Origin: Dirofilaria immitis
Taxonomy: Eukaryota; Nematoda; Chromadorea; Rhabditida; Onchocercidae
Length of the DNA: 64,000 nucleotides
Assembly (NCBI GenBank): GCA_024305405.1
Contig: JAKNDB010000097.1
Coordinates: forward strand, 346,153 to 410,152
Reading direction: 5' to 3'
The notes under the pieces were generated by a model that was given only the letters and a program-made list of their open reading frames with translations, did no database searches and was not told where the DNA came from. Positions 26,703-39,689 of the stretch are shown here, one piece after another (the stretch's first letter is position 1; each line of letters starts with the position of its first letter). The translations under genes and the position numbers were made by a program.

Positions 26703-28569
26703 TCAATAATCCAAGCATTCATCTTCACCAAGGGAACGATTTTGATTGCCTTCACAATCATTATATATAAATATTTTGCAATATTCGACAGATTTATCAA
26801 AATACCATAGTTGTTGATTATTTTGACATAGTCCAATTTCAAATGGCAACAAAGAGCTATTTATAAATAATTTTTAGTCAGAGCATGAAAAGTAAATAAA
26901 TTGCTAAGGAACATTTTTAGCTTACATACCAATTATCATTATGCATTAATTATTAATACTAATATTAATCGCTGCTAATAAATTTTAATATTGGCAATTG
27001 TTATTTTTTTCGCTATTAATATCGAGTAGTACTAAATATCAATCGTTGATTCTCCTGAGCAGTATTTTTTTTGAAATAAGTAAAAATTATTTGTAAAGCA
27101 ATTGAAATTCATGATGTTAGAACTATTAAATAATTTAGTTTATCTAATATAGATAACTAGTAAAATATATGGATTATTTCAGATTATTGATAACATTGAT
27201 TAAATTATCAAATTCAATTCTAATTGTTTTAAAAATTTATTTTTTATTCGATCAATTATTGTTTTCATTTCGTTTTTTCCAAGCAACTTTGTTCAAAAGT
27301 TTTCGATTATAAATTGATTATCATTACCACGAGAGCCATCATTGCATATATGTAAATTGCATACATTATGCCTCACGTTTGTCGTAGTACCATTGCGTTA
27401 TTGGATCATTGCATGGACCACTTTCTCGATCTAATTGGCAAATATTTTTCGTTGAAATAATCGTAATCAAACATAAATTGGATTTAAGTAATATTATAAA
27501 TGTATTAACCACTATATAATTGAAAAATTTAATTAACCTTCATTATCGGTATGAAAAAGTATCCCCGAGATACAGAGATGTTTACATTCAGCTTTTAAGG
27601 AGAGTAGACTACCATTACCGTTATAATTGGTATAAGCAAATACACGACATTCATCAATATCTATAATCTATTATCATCGGTCTATTATCATCTTATATAC
27701 ATCTAAAAATTAAGAATATTTGCACTATTACGTCAATATTCCAAGATAATGAAATATTCCAAGATAATGGAATATTACCTGATTCTCAATATATATATTT
27801 GGTTACACCTAATTCACAATGATCACGGTCTATTATCATCGTATATATATCTAAAGAATTAAGAATATTTGCATTATTACGTCAATATTCCAAGATAATG
27901 GAATATTACCTGATTCTCACTATTAGGTTGAAATTGTAAAGAATTCCCAAATTAGGCAAATTTTTAATTTGCTATTTTCGAATCCCAGAGTTTAAAGAAG
28001 ACATTACTTTAAAAAATTAGAAACTTATGTTATAATTGTTAATATCAAAAAAAGAAACTGAAATTAAATAAGATACAAAATTCTCAAAAAAATTACTGAT
28101 TCCATCACTTGATACAGATATTTAAATAATCTCTATATTACCACTATTTTTATATTCTCCACAAGCACTTAAACAAGCTTCTTGGGAAATAACATTATGA
28201 TTACAAATGTTTCACAATGATTTATTTTAGAATTATATCGCCATCTTAAAATTTCTCCAAAACAAGGTCCTGCATCTTCTGGCGGCAAACATAGCACTGT
28301 AATTTTAAATATCAATTAATTAAATGAATACCAATTAAACGAACATTAATCCTATACTTACTAAAAATTATAGTATCTGTCACAAAAATTTAGATTACCT
28401 GGCAAAGAGAAGAAAGGTTCAAATCTTCGAAATCAATCATTATCAAATTTTCCTCACCATTATCATCATTCTCTTGGCTATTATCCAAATTGAGTACTTT
28501 CCTGTTAACTGAAAGATCAGATTCCGTAAGAATAATCGATGTAGTAGTTATTAGGATAATAATGTTCAT
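26703..28569 (-). CDS. Secreted Kunitz-module protein, frame-broken (possible pseudogene)
   Basis: Exon 28399-28569 starts MNIIILITTTSIILT, a signal peptide, followed by an acidic segment, and ends at GTAATC. Four Kunitz-like exons follow. 28142-28296 has C-x8-C-x15-C, then is 22 nt short before the EACLSAC end. 27538-27660 has C-x7-Y-x12-C-x3-C, with Tyr in place of the fourth cysteine. The domain at about 27317-27450 has C-x8-C, then TAA (27366-27368) at spacer residue 15, and a frame break near 27345-27352. 26703-26856 has C-x15-C-x7-C-x12-C-x3, then TGA where the sixth cysteine belongs. Kunitz domains of this type inhibit serine proteases or block ion channels when secreted, but an intact six-Cys module is not seen here. 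The spacings are exact enough to make the family secure. Whether the five exons form one gene is uncertain, because exon 1 ends in phase 0 and the next exon expects phase 1. Confidence 0.6.
27675..27925. repeat. Direct duplication of ~100 bp
   Basis: TCTATTATCATCTTATATAC...GATTCTCA at about 27679-27787 recurs at about 27828-27918 with few changes. Both contain TTACGTCAATATTCCAAGAT. It lies in an intron between Kunitz-like exons. Confidence 0.8.
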
Positions 28570-29273
28570 TTCAGATATTAAAAATTCTTCGGAATTAATA
28601 TCTTGCAAAATGGGAAATGCGTCATTCTTCATATGATCATGAATACTACTGAATATTATTTTACTACTGAATATTATTGCTGAATATTATTTCCGAATTA
28701 TTATATGTATAAAAATAATTCACATACGAAAGATATACTAGATAGTTTTCATTATGAGCACGAAGATTTGGTGCAGTATGAATATTATGTCGGATACTAT
28801 TACTCTGAAAATGATGATCAACGTATCCATCAAATGATACAGCATTCATTTTAGAATTCTATTAAAATATTACAGTTTAGTATGCATTAATGTTTAATTA
28901 ATAGATAATCATTTCATACATTCAAAACATTATTTTTACCTAATCTTAAGTAATTTTCGAATAAATGATATATTTTCAAAAATTTTCTTTTCTTCATGAT
29001 CTCTGTTCTTATTATCAAATTTTTCGCCTATTATGAAATTGTTCTATATCATTTGATATTATCATCATCATCGTTATTTTTTTCTTTATATAACTGATTA
29101 TATTTACATATAATTTTATTTTCAAAATAAATTGTCTGGTAATTTACAAAATTGTATTTATGATATGTTCAGAATAAGATTGATTAAATTCATTCATTTT
29201 TCATAGCTCTATCATAAAATTTAGAAATTAAATTTTTAATATTATAAAAATTTAATTTTTATAAAAACGATAC

Positions 29274-29575
29274 CTGAAAATTTGAATGATAGCATAATTA
29301 CCGATGCAATCATTCATACTGTCGAAACCAATACCATTTTCCATACAGTTATCGTAAGAAATGGTAAGCATTCATCAATTGATTCTTAATAATAATATCG
29401 TTGTAATGTTGATTTAAAATTATTAATTGTTTTGGTAGAAATCGATTAAAATATAAATTATCGAATTAATAATATTGATTTATCGAGAATATTTCTTACT
29501 TGCATGATTCAACATTTTCAACGTATTCTAGTGATAAACATTGTTGCATTGTTAATGAATTATTCCAATTAAAAT
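29274..29575 (-). CDS. Kunitz-like exons of a second gene or older part of the array
   Basis: Exon 29500-29575 (76 bp, after TTTGCAG, donor GTAAGA) reads NWNNSLTMQQCLSL...ESC. Exon 29274-29384 encodes the second half of a Kunitz domain. After ECLPFLT and one base missing near 29360, it continues CMENGIGFDSMNDC, giving the family spacing C-x7-C-x12-C, then Tyr at the position of the sixth cysteine. Junction phases are not fully consistent. The exons lie upstream of the signal-peptide exon at 28569, so they probably belong to a separate transcript. Confidence 0.45.
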
Positions 29576-31251
29576 CTGCAAATATTTAGTAACAGCAAAT
29601 TTTATTGAATTAATAAAATGTTGGATGAATGCATGTTATTATTAAATATCACTTAAGCATATCAATTGTATATTAAATAATTATGTTTTTTCAATAATAA
29701 GAATCTGTTAAATTAGTTAATTTGAATAGACTTATCCGAAATATTAATTTTTATTTACTGCACTAAATTAACAATATTATACTTTATCATATCATCATAT
29801 TTAAATTTAGATGAATGGGCAAACTTACAAATTTTAATTCTCAAACATAATTTCAGTCAATGATTAAGTGTAATAAATTTTGAGTATGTTTCTAACTGGT
29901 ATTAAATATTTTTTGCACCAAATTTAACTAATTAAAATCACAATTACTACGATTATTTGATTATTGATTTTAATGGATTGAATTTCTGTTTTTTGTGAGT
30001 ATAGTTGTATATTCATAAAATATTAATTATACTTAATTCATCTGGTAATACATAGCTAATCGCGATGATTTTATAATTGTTTAATTATTTTTATTGTTTA
30101 TAAATTTTAGAAATAATTGATGACGATATATTTTTGGTCACTTTCTTCTTAAAATATGATTACCAATTAAATTATTATTACTTCATTGTTAAGAAAATGA
30201 TAATATGAAAAAGAAATTCATGAAGAGAAAAAGTAAAAATAGTAAATGATGACATGCAAAAAAACATAACCCATGCAAAAATAGAATAATTAATTCGAAA
30301 TATTAATTTTTTTTTAATAAATTTGCGTCAACGGAATTTGCTAAATGATATGAAAAAAACGAAATTAATCGTTTTAATATTCGAAATATTGTATAACAAT
30401 AGATAGCAACTATTTTGATTTATATTTTCGTTATAATAATATCAAACTTATCGGATATAATTGTTATAATTGTTTTCATATGGATTGTTTCAACGTATGA
30501 ATGCAGGAGTAGGAAAAAGAAAAAGTTAAATTATACGTGAAGTAGAAAGAATTCATTTCTCAGCTTATTTCCTCTGTCAATATCAAATTAGTAGACAAGA
30601 AATAATTTATCTTACTAATAGAAAAATTCAATATATTTGCTTGACTAGAAAGTGTTAGTTGGCAAAAAGAAAAAGATAATTTAAAAATTGAAAAATAATA
30701 ATGAAACGTGAATCTGTGACAAATTGGATTATCTTCAAATAAAATAACAGGATAAAAAAGAAGGAATAATGTAACGAATAAATTGATACTTGTTGATTAA
30801 AATTGTTTCGATCGCAAATACCAGAAATTCAAATATCTTTAAAAAAAAAGAATAAAAATTCCTGAATGATAAAATGGATAAAGAAAGTCTCGAATAAGGA
30901 TGTCGTTATATCAAATATTATGAAAACAAACAAGGATATGTTACAAATACGAACAAAATCCGATTGATATACATTAGTAGCATTTATTCGTTTTTTATTT
31001 AATATTCATATTCATTGTAATTTAATAACATATTCACTGTTTCATAATTTTTATATTTAATTGAAAAAAGTTAGCAATAATTTTAAATAGCAAACAAATA
31101 ACTAAATGATGATTTATTTACCTAGTGTGATATCTGCCATCTATTAAAATACGGTGACAATTTGTATTAAACATGATTAATTATGAAATGAACCTCATTT
31201 TTCATTTGTCCTCTTTTTTCATTTCAATATTTATTTACTAAAACAAAATGA
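29576..31251. other. AT-rich spacer
   Basis: No exon is recognisable on either strand. Confidence 0.4.
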
Positions 31252-31391
31252 TTAATATATCAATTGCTCACATTTTTCGGATGATAAGCATTTCGTTTCA
31301 CAATCAAGTTGCAGGAAATCGTTAATATTGCCTAAATATCCGCGTTCACATTGACCTGTATCCCTGCTGAAAAAGTATTGCTTATGTTTTC
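31252..31391 (-). CDS. Terminal exon with Kunitz-like cysteine-rich sequence
   Basis: A 140-bp exon after ATTAG, in frame to TAA at 31252. It reads QYFFSRDTGQCERGYLGN, then DFLQLDCETKC. The aromatic pair, 'TGQC', 'GYLGNxNDF' and the final C-x3-C resemble a Kunitz domain, but the spacing after the first cysteine is short and the usual fourth cysteine is Tyr. No upstream exon was found. Confidence 0.45.
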
Positions 31392-32069
31392 CTAATGATT
31401 TGAAGATCTCTAATCAGAATCCTCCTTCTCTGGTTAAGTCAAATTATTAACACTAATTTCCGTAAATAAAAAGATCAGTCTATCTGTTAACTGAAGATTT
31501 AACTTGTCCTATAATCGATAAGGAACTAACACTGATTTCAATTTGAACTGAATATAATAAACTAGACTTGGGAGAACAAAAGTGAATCTTCAGTTTCACT
31601 TATAAAAAGCAAACATAAAAATTTAGCAGCTATGAAGCACTCAGAACATAAAATTAAAAGAATTTTATGGTATATCTACTATAACTATGATTTATTTACT
31701 CGTGGTAATTCGTTGGATATAAAATTTTTTTCAGATAATCATTTGTTCTCTTTTCTTTATCATCTTTTTCGAATATGTTGAACAGATAAATTCCTATTAA
31801 TTTCAATATCCTTATATAGTTAACAAGATAGCTTCAGTATCGATATAACTACAGTATCTATAATTATTGAAAAATTATTCATATGAGTTTTTTCTTTCGA
31901 AGGGAAAAGAAATGGAATTGAAAAAAAGAAATCAGAATGAAGTGATATGATAAAAAGCATTAGTAGTATTCTTATCGTGAGTTGTTCAGTCGTGGAGTGT
32001 GATGTCGTTTAATAACCAAATATCAGCAGTATTTTCAATAGACTGATTTGTCGAATTAGTTGATTAGCT
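31392..32069. other. Spacer before the repeat region
   Basis: No gene is seen. Confidence 0.4.
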
Positions 32070-32537
32070 TTTTAAAATCCCTGAGTTGAATTGAGTTGAG
32101 TTGTGTTACGTTGAGTTGAGTTGGATTGAATAGATTTAAACGGTTTGAGTCTATACCGGATGGTAAGAAGCTTTATTGGTAACAATATATGTTTCGTTAT
32201 ACAATCGAGTTTATATGAATTAGAGGGTGGTCGCATTAATAACCAGACTGTTAAAACCCAATTACAATATAAACAAGATACAATGACAATATTAGGATGC
32301 AAACTTGGACAGAGATGTGAATTTTAGATAGATATTATAGGCAACTTCAAACAAAGGCATTTCCCATATAGCAGGAATCCAAAGATATGAGCTAGATAAG
32401 AAGAAAAAAACGATGAGAATCTAAGAAATGTAAAATCGGTTGAATGATTTATAATATTGATAACATTCATTTACAATAAAAAATTTATTTGATTATTCAT
32501 TTAGTTGGAGTTTTGCTAATGCGAATTCGCGACAACA
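32070..32537 (-). repeat. LTR-like sequence of a BEL-type element (copy A)
   Basis: On the minus strand it begins TGTTGTCGCGAATTCGCATT (32537) and runs to a TTGAG/TTGTG pentamer tract at 32086-32127. It aligns along its length with the LTR-like block at 34799-35272, sharing for example TTTCGTTATACAAT and AGATGTGAATTTTAGATA. The 3' boundary is unclear and no target duplication was found. It directly abuts pol sequence at 32538. Confidence 0.55.
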
Positions 32538-33290
32538 GCTATTGGTAGAAAATTATTATGGGAGAAAAAATTGATCACACTAATGTCGAAATAGGAGATG
32601 TATTGAAATAGAAGTAACATATGTAAATATCGAGGATTACGTAACTTTACGCGTAGTCGATTTTATTTCACCAAATACTTTAGTAATTCAACTTTTTCAT
32701 GATTTTGATGAAGAGGAATATATTCCTCACAGAATGATTGTTCATGAAAAATTAATCAAATGTTGGTCACATACAAATAACGACTTAGATGCATTTTGGG
32801 AACTATGGAAAAGGGAATATCTAAATAGCTTAAAAGAACGTACTAGGACATATTTTTCCAAAAACTGTGGAAATAAGAGAACTTCAAGAGGAAGAAATTG
32901 TACTGGTTAAGGAACCAGAAATTCCTCAAGGCATGTGGAAATTAGCAAAAATAAAGGAAATAATAAGGAGAAGAGATAGAGAAGTTAGAAATGCTATAAT
33001 AGAAACATCATAAGGCAAATTACTCGATAGATCAGTGAGCATGTTGTACCCTCTTGGAGTTGACGACAATGGAACTCCAAGGATTCATTCAGCAACTTTA
33101 GAAGAACTAATACGAAAAGAACCAAAAGAATCTATCGCTTTAAAGACAAAAATATTACGAAGAAACGAAGATCAACTCAAGCAGTTTGCAGCAATTAGGT
33201 GTTTGTACAGGAGGATTCAACGCTCAGATTTCCGAAAACCAGGCTATCATAACATAAACAAAACTACAAAGCTCATTTTCCTTTAAACAA
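32538..33290 (+). pseudogene. BEL/Pao pol 3' remnant (integrase C-terminal region)
   Basis: It opens with GCTATTGG (AIGRKLLWEK), then YVNIEDYV and DEEEYIPHRMIVHEKL, colinear with integrase-end sequence of the larger BEL element at about 47.3-47.6 kb. It continues through a tail reading EIPQGMWKLAKIKEI and MLYPLGVDDNG. Stops and frame changes are frequent, so it is non-functional. The part from 32981 onward also belongs to the left arm of the large inverted repeat. Confidence 0.7.
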
Positions 33291-33299
33291 AGTGAAACA

Positions 33300-34460
33300 A
33301 TTATGGAATCGAATTGTAATTTTATCGACTCGCAAAAACTTTTATTTCCTTGCATAATAGTAATAGTAAAGTTTCCTTTGTTGTACTTGTTCGGATGGTG
33401 TAGCTTGAGTTATAGGAGAAGCTGAACAATTTTTTTATGAGGAATTCGAAGGTTTTCGTGATCATTCCTGACTTCGGAATGAGCCAAGCTGTTTGATGAA
33501 GTTGTATTTCTGTTGTCGCACAATGCACTATTGTGGTGGGCCTTGCAATAAAAATATCGTTTTTTGATTTTATATCTTTCTCCGTTGTGATTGTCTTTAA
33601 AACAGATCGGGCATTTCTTTAGCGATTTGAGGCGATTAGCAGTTGTATAGACGTCGCATTCATTATCCCAATGATCTTGTATACAAATATACAGGCCTTC
33701 TTCTAGTTATAGTGAATTGTGATGGATGTTGATCACTTTAAATTGCGGATGATGAAAATTTTGGATTGCTACTTATCATCGACAATGCTGATATTCGTCC
33801 AGGATTATATCTTGGTTTTTGTCTTAACTTGTTGAATGTAAACTTAGTGTCCGTAAATGTGAAAGTATTCTGACAATTCTTGACCTTTTGTGTTACATGA
33901 ATTATATTCGACTCTAAGAAGTGCCCTTGACCAAGGCACTTCTACTCTCTTTGAGCATATGCCTTGTCCAAAACCCATGATGGTAAACTTATTTCCTATC
34001 GTACTTTTGATACTTGAATGTTCCAAGTTTTCTCCTGTTGCTTCCAATTGTCGTAGCACTCGCTTTATATTTTCGATCGTAGCCATCCATTCCTTATTAT
34101 TTCTTTTGATAGATTGGAGTTCGTTGTATAATATTGTCAATTATTGTCGAAGAGTCTCCATATTTTTCACTAAGCAGTTTTCTGATTACTTCGTAATTTT
34201 CAGGTGTTATTTCATAGCCTGATATGACTGCTAAAGCATTACCTTTGAGATATAAAAACTAATAATTCAATTTTTGGATTTCGGGAATTTTTGTGAATGG
34301 ATTGCCACGTTGAAGCTGCTCCGAAACTGCCGCTATTATTTGGAATCACCATTAAAGGTAGTGTGAGTTAAACGATAACTGAGGAAGATTGACAGTAAGA
34401 TGGAATTAATCTCTCCTGTTCCTTACTCTTTCTTTTGAATAACTGCTCCAACTTTTGCTC
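33300..34460 (-). pseudogene. BEL gag remnant (left arm)
   Basis: Minus-strand segments match the gag of the 44.9-53.2 kb element in order: IPEIQKLNY...LKGNALAVISGYE, ELQSIKRNNKEWMATIENIK, then zinc-knuckle debris DHWDNEC and CPICFKDNHNGE. Frames are interrupted. It is followed without a complete pol by the sense-strand pol tail, an arrangement not expected of a simple element. Confidence 0.7.
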
Positions 34461-34798
34461 GGCGTCATCTATATATCACATTAACGTTATCAGCGCTTTT
34501 TTCCGATTCTTTCATACATTATTCGGAACTTAACACTTTACAAAAAAAAAAAAAAAAAACAAAATAAATATCTAAAAATTGTAGTATCACAACAAATAGA
34601 GTTAAAAATTAAAATGTATAGCCGATTATTTTGGAACACCAATAAAACAATTAAAAATCCATCTTCACCCTCAATGATGCATTCATAAGCCTTTCCTTCT
34701 TCTTCCCTTTTTTGTCGCAGTGATGGCTTGAATATATTTGAGCCATGTGTGGTAAGCATCTTCAAAGTCTCCTTAACACATCATAATTGGACTCTTAT

Positions 34799-35272
34799 TG
34801 TGGCTTGCTGAAGTGAATTGAGTTGAGTTGTGTTGTGTTGAATTGTGTTGAGTTGAATTGAATTAGGCTGGTTGGAACTTATTGAGTCCATCTGATAGTA
34901 AAAGTTTTCGTAAAAGATATCTGTTTCGTTATACAATAGGGATTTATATGGATTAGGAGGTGGGAGTGGTTTTCCCATTAGGCAGAGGGCTATTAAGATT
35001 CAATTGCAACCTAGACAAAATCTAATGAGAAGATTAGGATAAGAATTTAGACAAAGATGTGAATTTTAGATAAATATTATAAGCGATTGCCTAACAAAGG
35101 CATTTCCCGTGGGTATGAGCTCAGATAAAAACAAAAACAAAAAGAACGTGGGAATCTAAAAAATGTAAAATTGGTTAAATGATTCATAATATTGTTGATA
35201 TTTATTTATAGTGAGAAATTTATTTGATGGTTCATTTAGTTCTGATCTTGCGAATGCGAATTCGCAATAACA
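34799..35272 (-). repeat. LTR-like sequence (copy B, left arm)
   Basis: About 474 bp. On the minus strand it starts TGTTATTGCGAATTCGC and ends near CCACA, with a TTGAG-type pentamer tract at 34813-34863. It precedes the minus-strand gag remnant, as a 5' LTR would. No clear target duplication. Confidence 0.55.
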
Positions 35273-35941
35273 ACGTCCAGGGAATAGCAAAATCGTCATG
35301 AATTATAACACTTGCTAGCAAATCGTTGCAATATATCATCATGATTAAAGCACAATGAAAACTTTAAATTCGAAAAATAGTTTTCTTTTTACCAGTGTAA
35401 TATTCTTTGAATCTCAGGAGAATTATATTTGACCAATTATCAAAAATAAATTTTTCAAATAAAACAAAAATTTGCGTGTATATAAAATTTTTTATTAGCA
35501 TTCTCGGATTACTAGTGAAAATCATATATGGAGTATATATATATATTGTTACAATTGAACAAAATAATAGCACAAAGTACAGGAAAATGAAATGTAAAAT
35601 TCACTCATTATCATTCAAAAATTTTCAATCAATTTCTATTGATCACTTTTGGTACTTAATCTCGAAATACAATGATGATGAAGGAGCATAAAAGGCAAAA
35701 CGGCGCATATACAATTTAATCCATCACAATATAATAATTTATAACCTTGCAATTGAAATTATTTTTTTATTGAAATATCCGTGGCAAAAATATCATCACT
35801 TATCATCGGCATCAAAGAGTTCGCTGTAGAAACTTTTGGTAGGATTTTATGCACCTTCTTGTGTCTTATCAAATCATAATTTTTTTGTCCGTATGCACTA
35901 TATTAATGGCAAAATATCATCACTTATCATCGGCATCAAAG

Positions 35942-36382
35942 AGTTCACTGTAGAAGCTTTATGCCTCGTTACCTTGTGTCTTTTCAAAATAAATTTTCGA
36001 CTGAATATTCTGCCACATCCATCATATTTCAATTCTTTTTCGTTCCTATGCTTTGTCCGCACATGTCATTTCAAGCTTCTCGGATATTTGTATTTCCTTT
36101 CGCATATATTGCATTCGTATTCTTTTTGTATATATGTATTTCCCATATATGCTTTCTCAAGCTTTTAGACATCTGAATTTTGCGCCGCATATATTACATT
36201 GGAATCCTTTTTCTTTTTCATGATTTGACTTTACATGAAGTTTAAGGGCGTCGTCGCTAGCATATTGCTTCCCGCTTATATTATACACGAGCTCTTTGTT
36301 TGCCTGTGTCCTATTATGAGCGTGCAGATTGGATGAGTTTTGGAATTGCTTGCCACATATGTTATTTGTTTGAATTAATTGG
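35942..36382 (-). pseudogene. Broken C2H2 zinc-finger sequence (left arm)
   Basis: Mirror copy of the sequence at 39690-40130, described there. Same lesions on the minus strand. Confidence 0.55.
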
Positions 36383-37346
36383 TCGTTTTTATGTGATGCC
36401 TGAAGTAGTGGGAAATGATTTATAATATATGATTTGACGATTATTTTTCCTACAACTTCTAAGCATTTTCAATGAATAGAATTTACAAATATCAGCATGG
36501 AATCTTCAATACGACATCTCATCACTATTTAGTTATTAATATAATTCAGAAATAGTATAAATATAGTTAATGCTTAAAAGGGTATCAATTTATATTTTTT
36601 AAATTGTTAATTTAAAAGGAAATGATAATGTGAATGCAATTTTCATTCTTGTTCTCTAAAATCATTCAGAAATTGATTATATAAATTTTCGATGGTATTA
36701 TACATTGATATTATGCTACAGAATGTTCTGCGAAACATCGATGCTTCGAATGTAGCTAGGGAAATTGAGAGAACAGTAAAAACTTCGTTAATTCCCACTT
36801 TTTCTACAAAAAATTCTATTTTTGACTAAATAAAAATATTTCTAAATAAAAATATTATGGATATTTAATTTCTACGCTGAGAACAATAACTTGTTTACTT
36901 ACTGGTGCTTGTGCGATATATGATGGCATGGTAATGATTGTAAAATAACAGAAAAATAACATGCTGATCTATTTCGCGGATAACTTTTGCCAATAAATAG
37001 TAGCTACCTAAACGAAAGAAATTTAATATGGAGTTCTGAAAAGCATTTCATAAAAATATTCTTCAAAATATATGATTGCAAATTTTTAAAAGGCAGCCAA
37101 CCAGTCCGGCAACATAACAATCATTGCAACTGATGAAAGAACCGTTTTTATGAAGTCCGATAAACCGTATGATTATGATTTATGGTCACAAAAATTTATA
37201 CAATTTTAATCCTATTGCATAATAATTTTAGCTTTTTTCTCACTAAAGTTTTTGTTAGTTGAATCAAAAAATAATAGAATTATAAATATTTGTGGTGAAT
37301 TTTGACATAATCCTTTATTACAGAATATTGTGAAACTATTGGTGAA

Positions 37347-38726
37347 AGGGTTTCAATAGTTCGTTGGGGTTTCAATAGTTGGTTGGATGATTTTACGAGG
37401 AAAGTGACATCGTAACTCACCTCGGGCAGCAAAATTTTTCTATTGTGGAAGTATGGTTGAGTTTATGGGGTTTAGTCTGATGGGACTTGAAGTAGGTGAA
37501 ATCGTTGTTATAACCGTTGTATGAGTCTTTGGCATACGAATTTTTGTTTGCATGTTCCTATTATGAACATGCAGATCGATTGAATATTGCAATTGTTTAC
37601 CCATATTTCATTTGCTTGAATTAACTGATCATTTTTATTTGATATCTGAAATAGTGGAAAATGATTGATAATATATGTATTTAATGATTATAACTTTTAA
37701 ACATTTTTAATGAATAGAATCTATGGATATCAGCATACAGTTCAGTTTTAATCCAACTTTAACACTTATATCCTATTTGTATTCTAATGATAAATCTGAT
37801 AATTCTGTTCTCATTTAATTGTTGTTGCAGTGTTATTTCTTAATTTAATTTTGAAAAATTTTTATTTATTTAAAAGTTTAGTAACAAATTTATGCTATCA
37901 TCTTTCACGTTATTTTATCGTTACAATTTAATGTTTATTGACTTAGTCAAAATTTTTACAAATTGTAAATTCTGTTTTAAATTTTGTTGCCACAATAATC
38001 CAAAACATGTAAATTATTCATCGTTAAATAAATATATTATATTTTAAATCTGATTTTTGGGAATTGAAATTTTGCTAATCTGATTTCCCATTATCAATAA
38101 TGGTATGAATAGCTATACTATTGTATATTGATTCACATTATTCATTCGTTATAAAAAGCAAAGCATGTAATAGAAAATTTGAATAAAATTTTATTGCATT
38201 AACAGAGGAAGGTATTAACTTTAATCAGATATTAGCAGTAAATAAAATAATAAAACAGTTCAAGAAAAATAATAGACGAAAAAATGTTTACTATTCAAAA
38301 ATATTAAAAAGCAAAAAGCCTCTGATAAATAATTTGATGCAGAAAATATTATTATCAATCGCACTTTTATGAAAATAAGCTTTGCTATCGATGTATTGAA
38401 TGCATATTAATCATAAATTTGATTACTCACTTTCGAGCCTAAATTTTGTTATTTCGATTGAAATCTATTCCTTTTGCTAAATCTTTACAGAATCTTTTTC
38501 AAGAAATCAACATGAAATTTCTTATCGATAATAGATCGGGCAAAGATATCATCGAAAGTTAGGAAATTAATTACCACAAAAAATTGTGCAACAAACGAAA
38601 TGAAAAATCATATAGCAATTATCACAGCATTTTAAAAATATACAAAATAATGTAATGTAAATAATTCCCTCTGTTACAAATAATTTTGATTTTTAAATAT
38701 TTCCGCATATTAAATTGCTGCAATAA
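37347..38726. other. Single-copy spacer of the inverted repeat
   Basis: 1380 bp of AT-rich DNA with no recognisable gene, between the two arms. It would form the loop if the palindrome extruded. Confidence 0.7.
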
Positions 38727-39689
38727 TTCACCAATAGTTTCACAATATTCTGTAATAAAGGATTATGTCAAAATTCACCACAAATATTTATAATTCTATT
38801 ATTTTTTGATTCAACTAACAAAAACTTTAGTGAGAAAAAAGCTAAAATTATTATGCAATAGGATTAAAATTGTATAAATTTTTGTGACCATAAATCATAA
38901 TCATACGGTTTATCGGACTTCATAAAAACGGTTCTTTCATCAGTTGCAATGATTGTTATGTTGCCGGACTGGTTGGCTGCCTTTTAAAAATTTGCAATCA
39001 TATATTTTGAAGAATATTTTTATGAAATGCTTTTCAGAACTCCATATTAAATTTCTTTCGTTTAGGTAGCTACTATTTATTGGCAAAAGTTATCCGCGAA
39101 ATAGATCAGCATGTTATTTTTCTGTTATTTTACAATCATTACCATGCCATCATATATCGCACAAGCACCAGTAAGTAAACAAGTTATTGTTCTCAGCGTA
39201 GAAATTAAATATCCATAATATTTTTATTTAGAAATATTTTTATTTAGTCAAAAATAGAATTTTTTGTAGAAAAAGTGGGAATTAACGAAGTTTTTACTGT
39301 TCTCTCAATTTCCTAGCTACATTCGAAGCATCGATGTTTCGCAGAACATTCTGTAGCATAATATCAATGTATAATACCATCGAAAATTTATATAATCAAT
39401 TTCTGAATGATTTTAGAGAACAAGAATGAAAATTGCATTCACATTATCATTTCCTTTTAAATTAACAATTTAAAAAATATAAATTGATACCCTTTTAAGC
39501 ATTAACTATATTTATACTATTTCTGAATTATATTAATAACTAAATAGTGATGAGATGTCGTATTGAAGATTCCATGCTGATATTTGTAAATTCTATTCAT
39601 TGAAAATGCTTAGAAGTTGTAGGAAAAATAATCGTCAAATCATATATTATAAATCATTTCCCACTACTTCAGGCATCACATAAAAACGA

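Larger units (their letters stand above)
32981..37346. repeat. Left arm of a 4.37-kb inverted repeat
   Basis: The reverse complement of this segment recurs at 38727-43094. Paired positions sum to about 76073-76075 over the whole length (for example 33035 with 43040, 37346 with 38727). The match stops abruptly at GAAGTTAG (32981, partner 43094) and at GGTGAA (37346, partner 38727). The arms appear almost identical. Differences I found are single bases in homopolymers (CCC/CC near 35106, GG/GGG near 33416, AAAA/AAAAA near 34903). Confidence 0.93.

Noticed and set aside
33890..34222. Plus-strand 110-codon frame (and its mirror at 41853-42185)
   Set aside because: Antisense of the gag remnant, which has clear homology on the other strand.
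35407..36176. Hydrophobic frames on the plus strand of the left arm (mirrored at 39896-40666)
   Set aside because: They oppose the zinc-finger remnant or lie in AT-rich DNA and have no domain.
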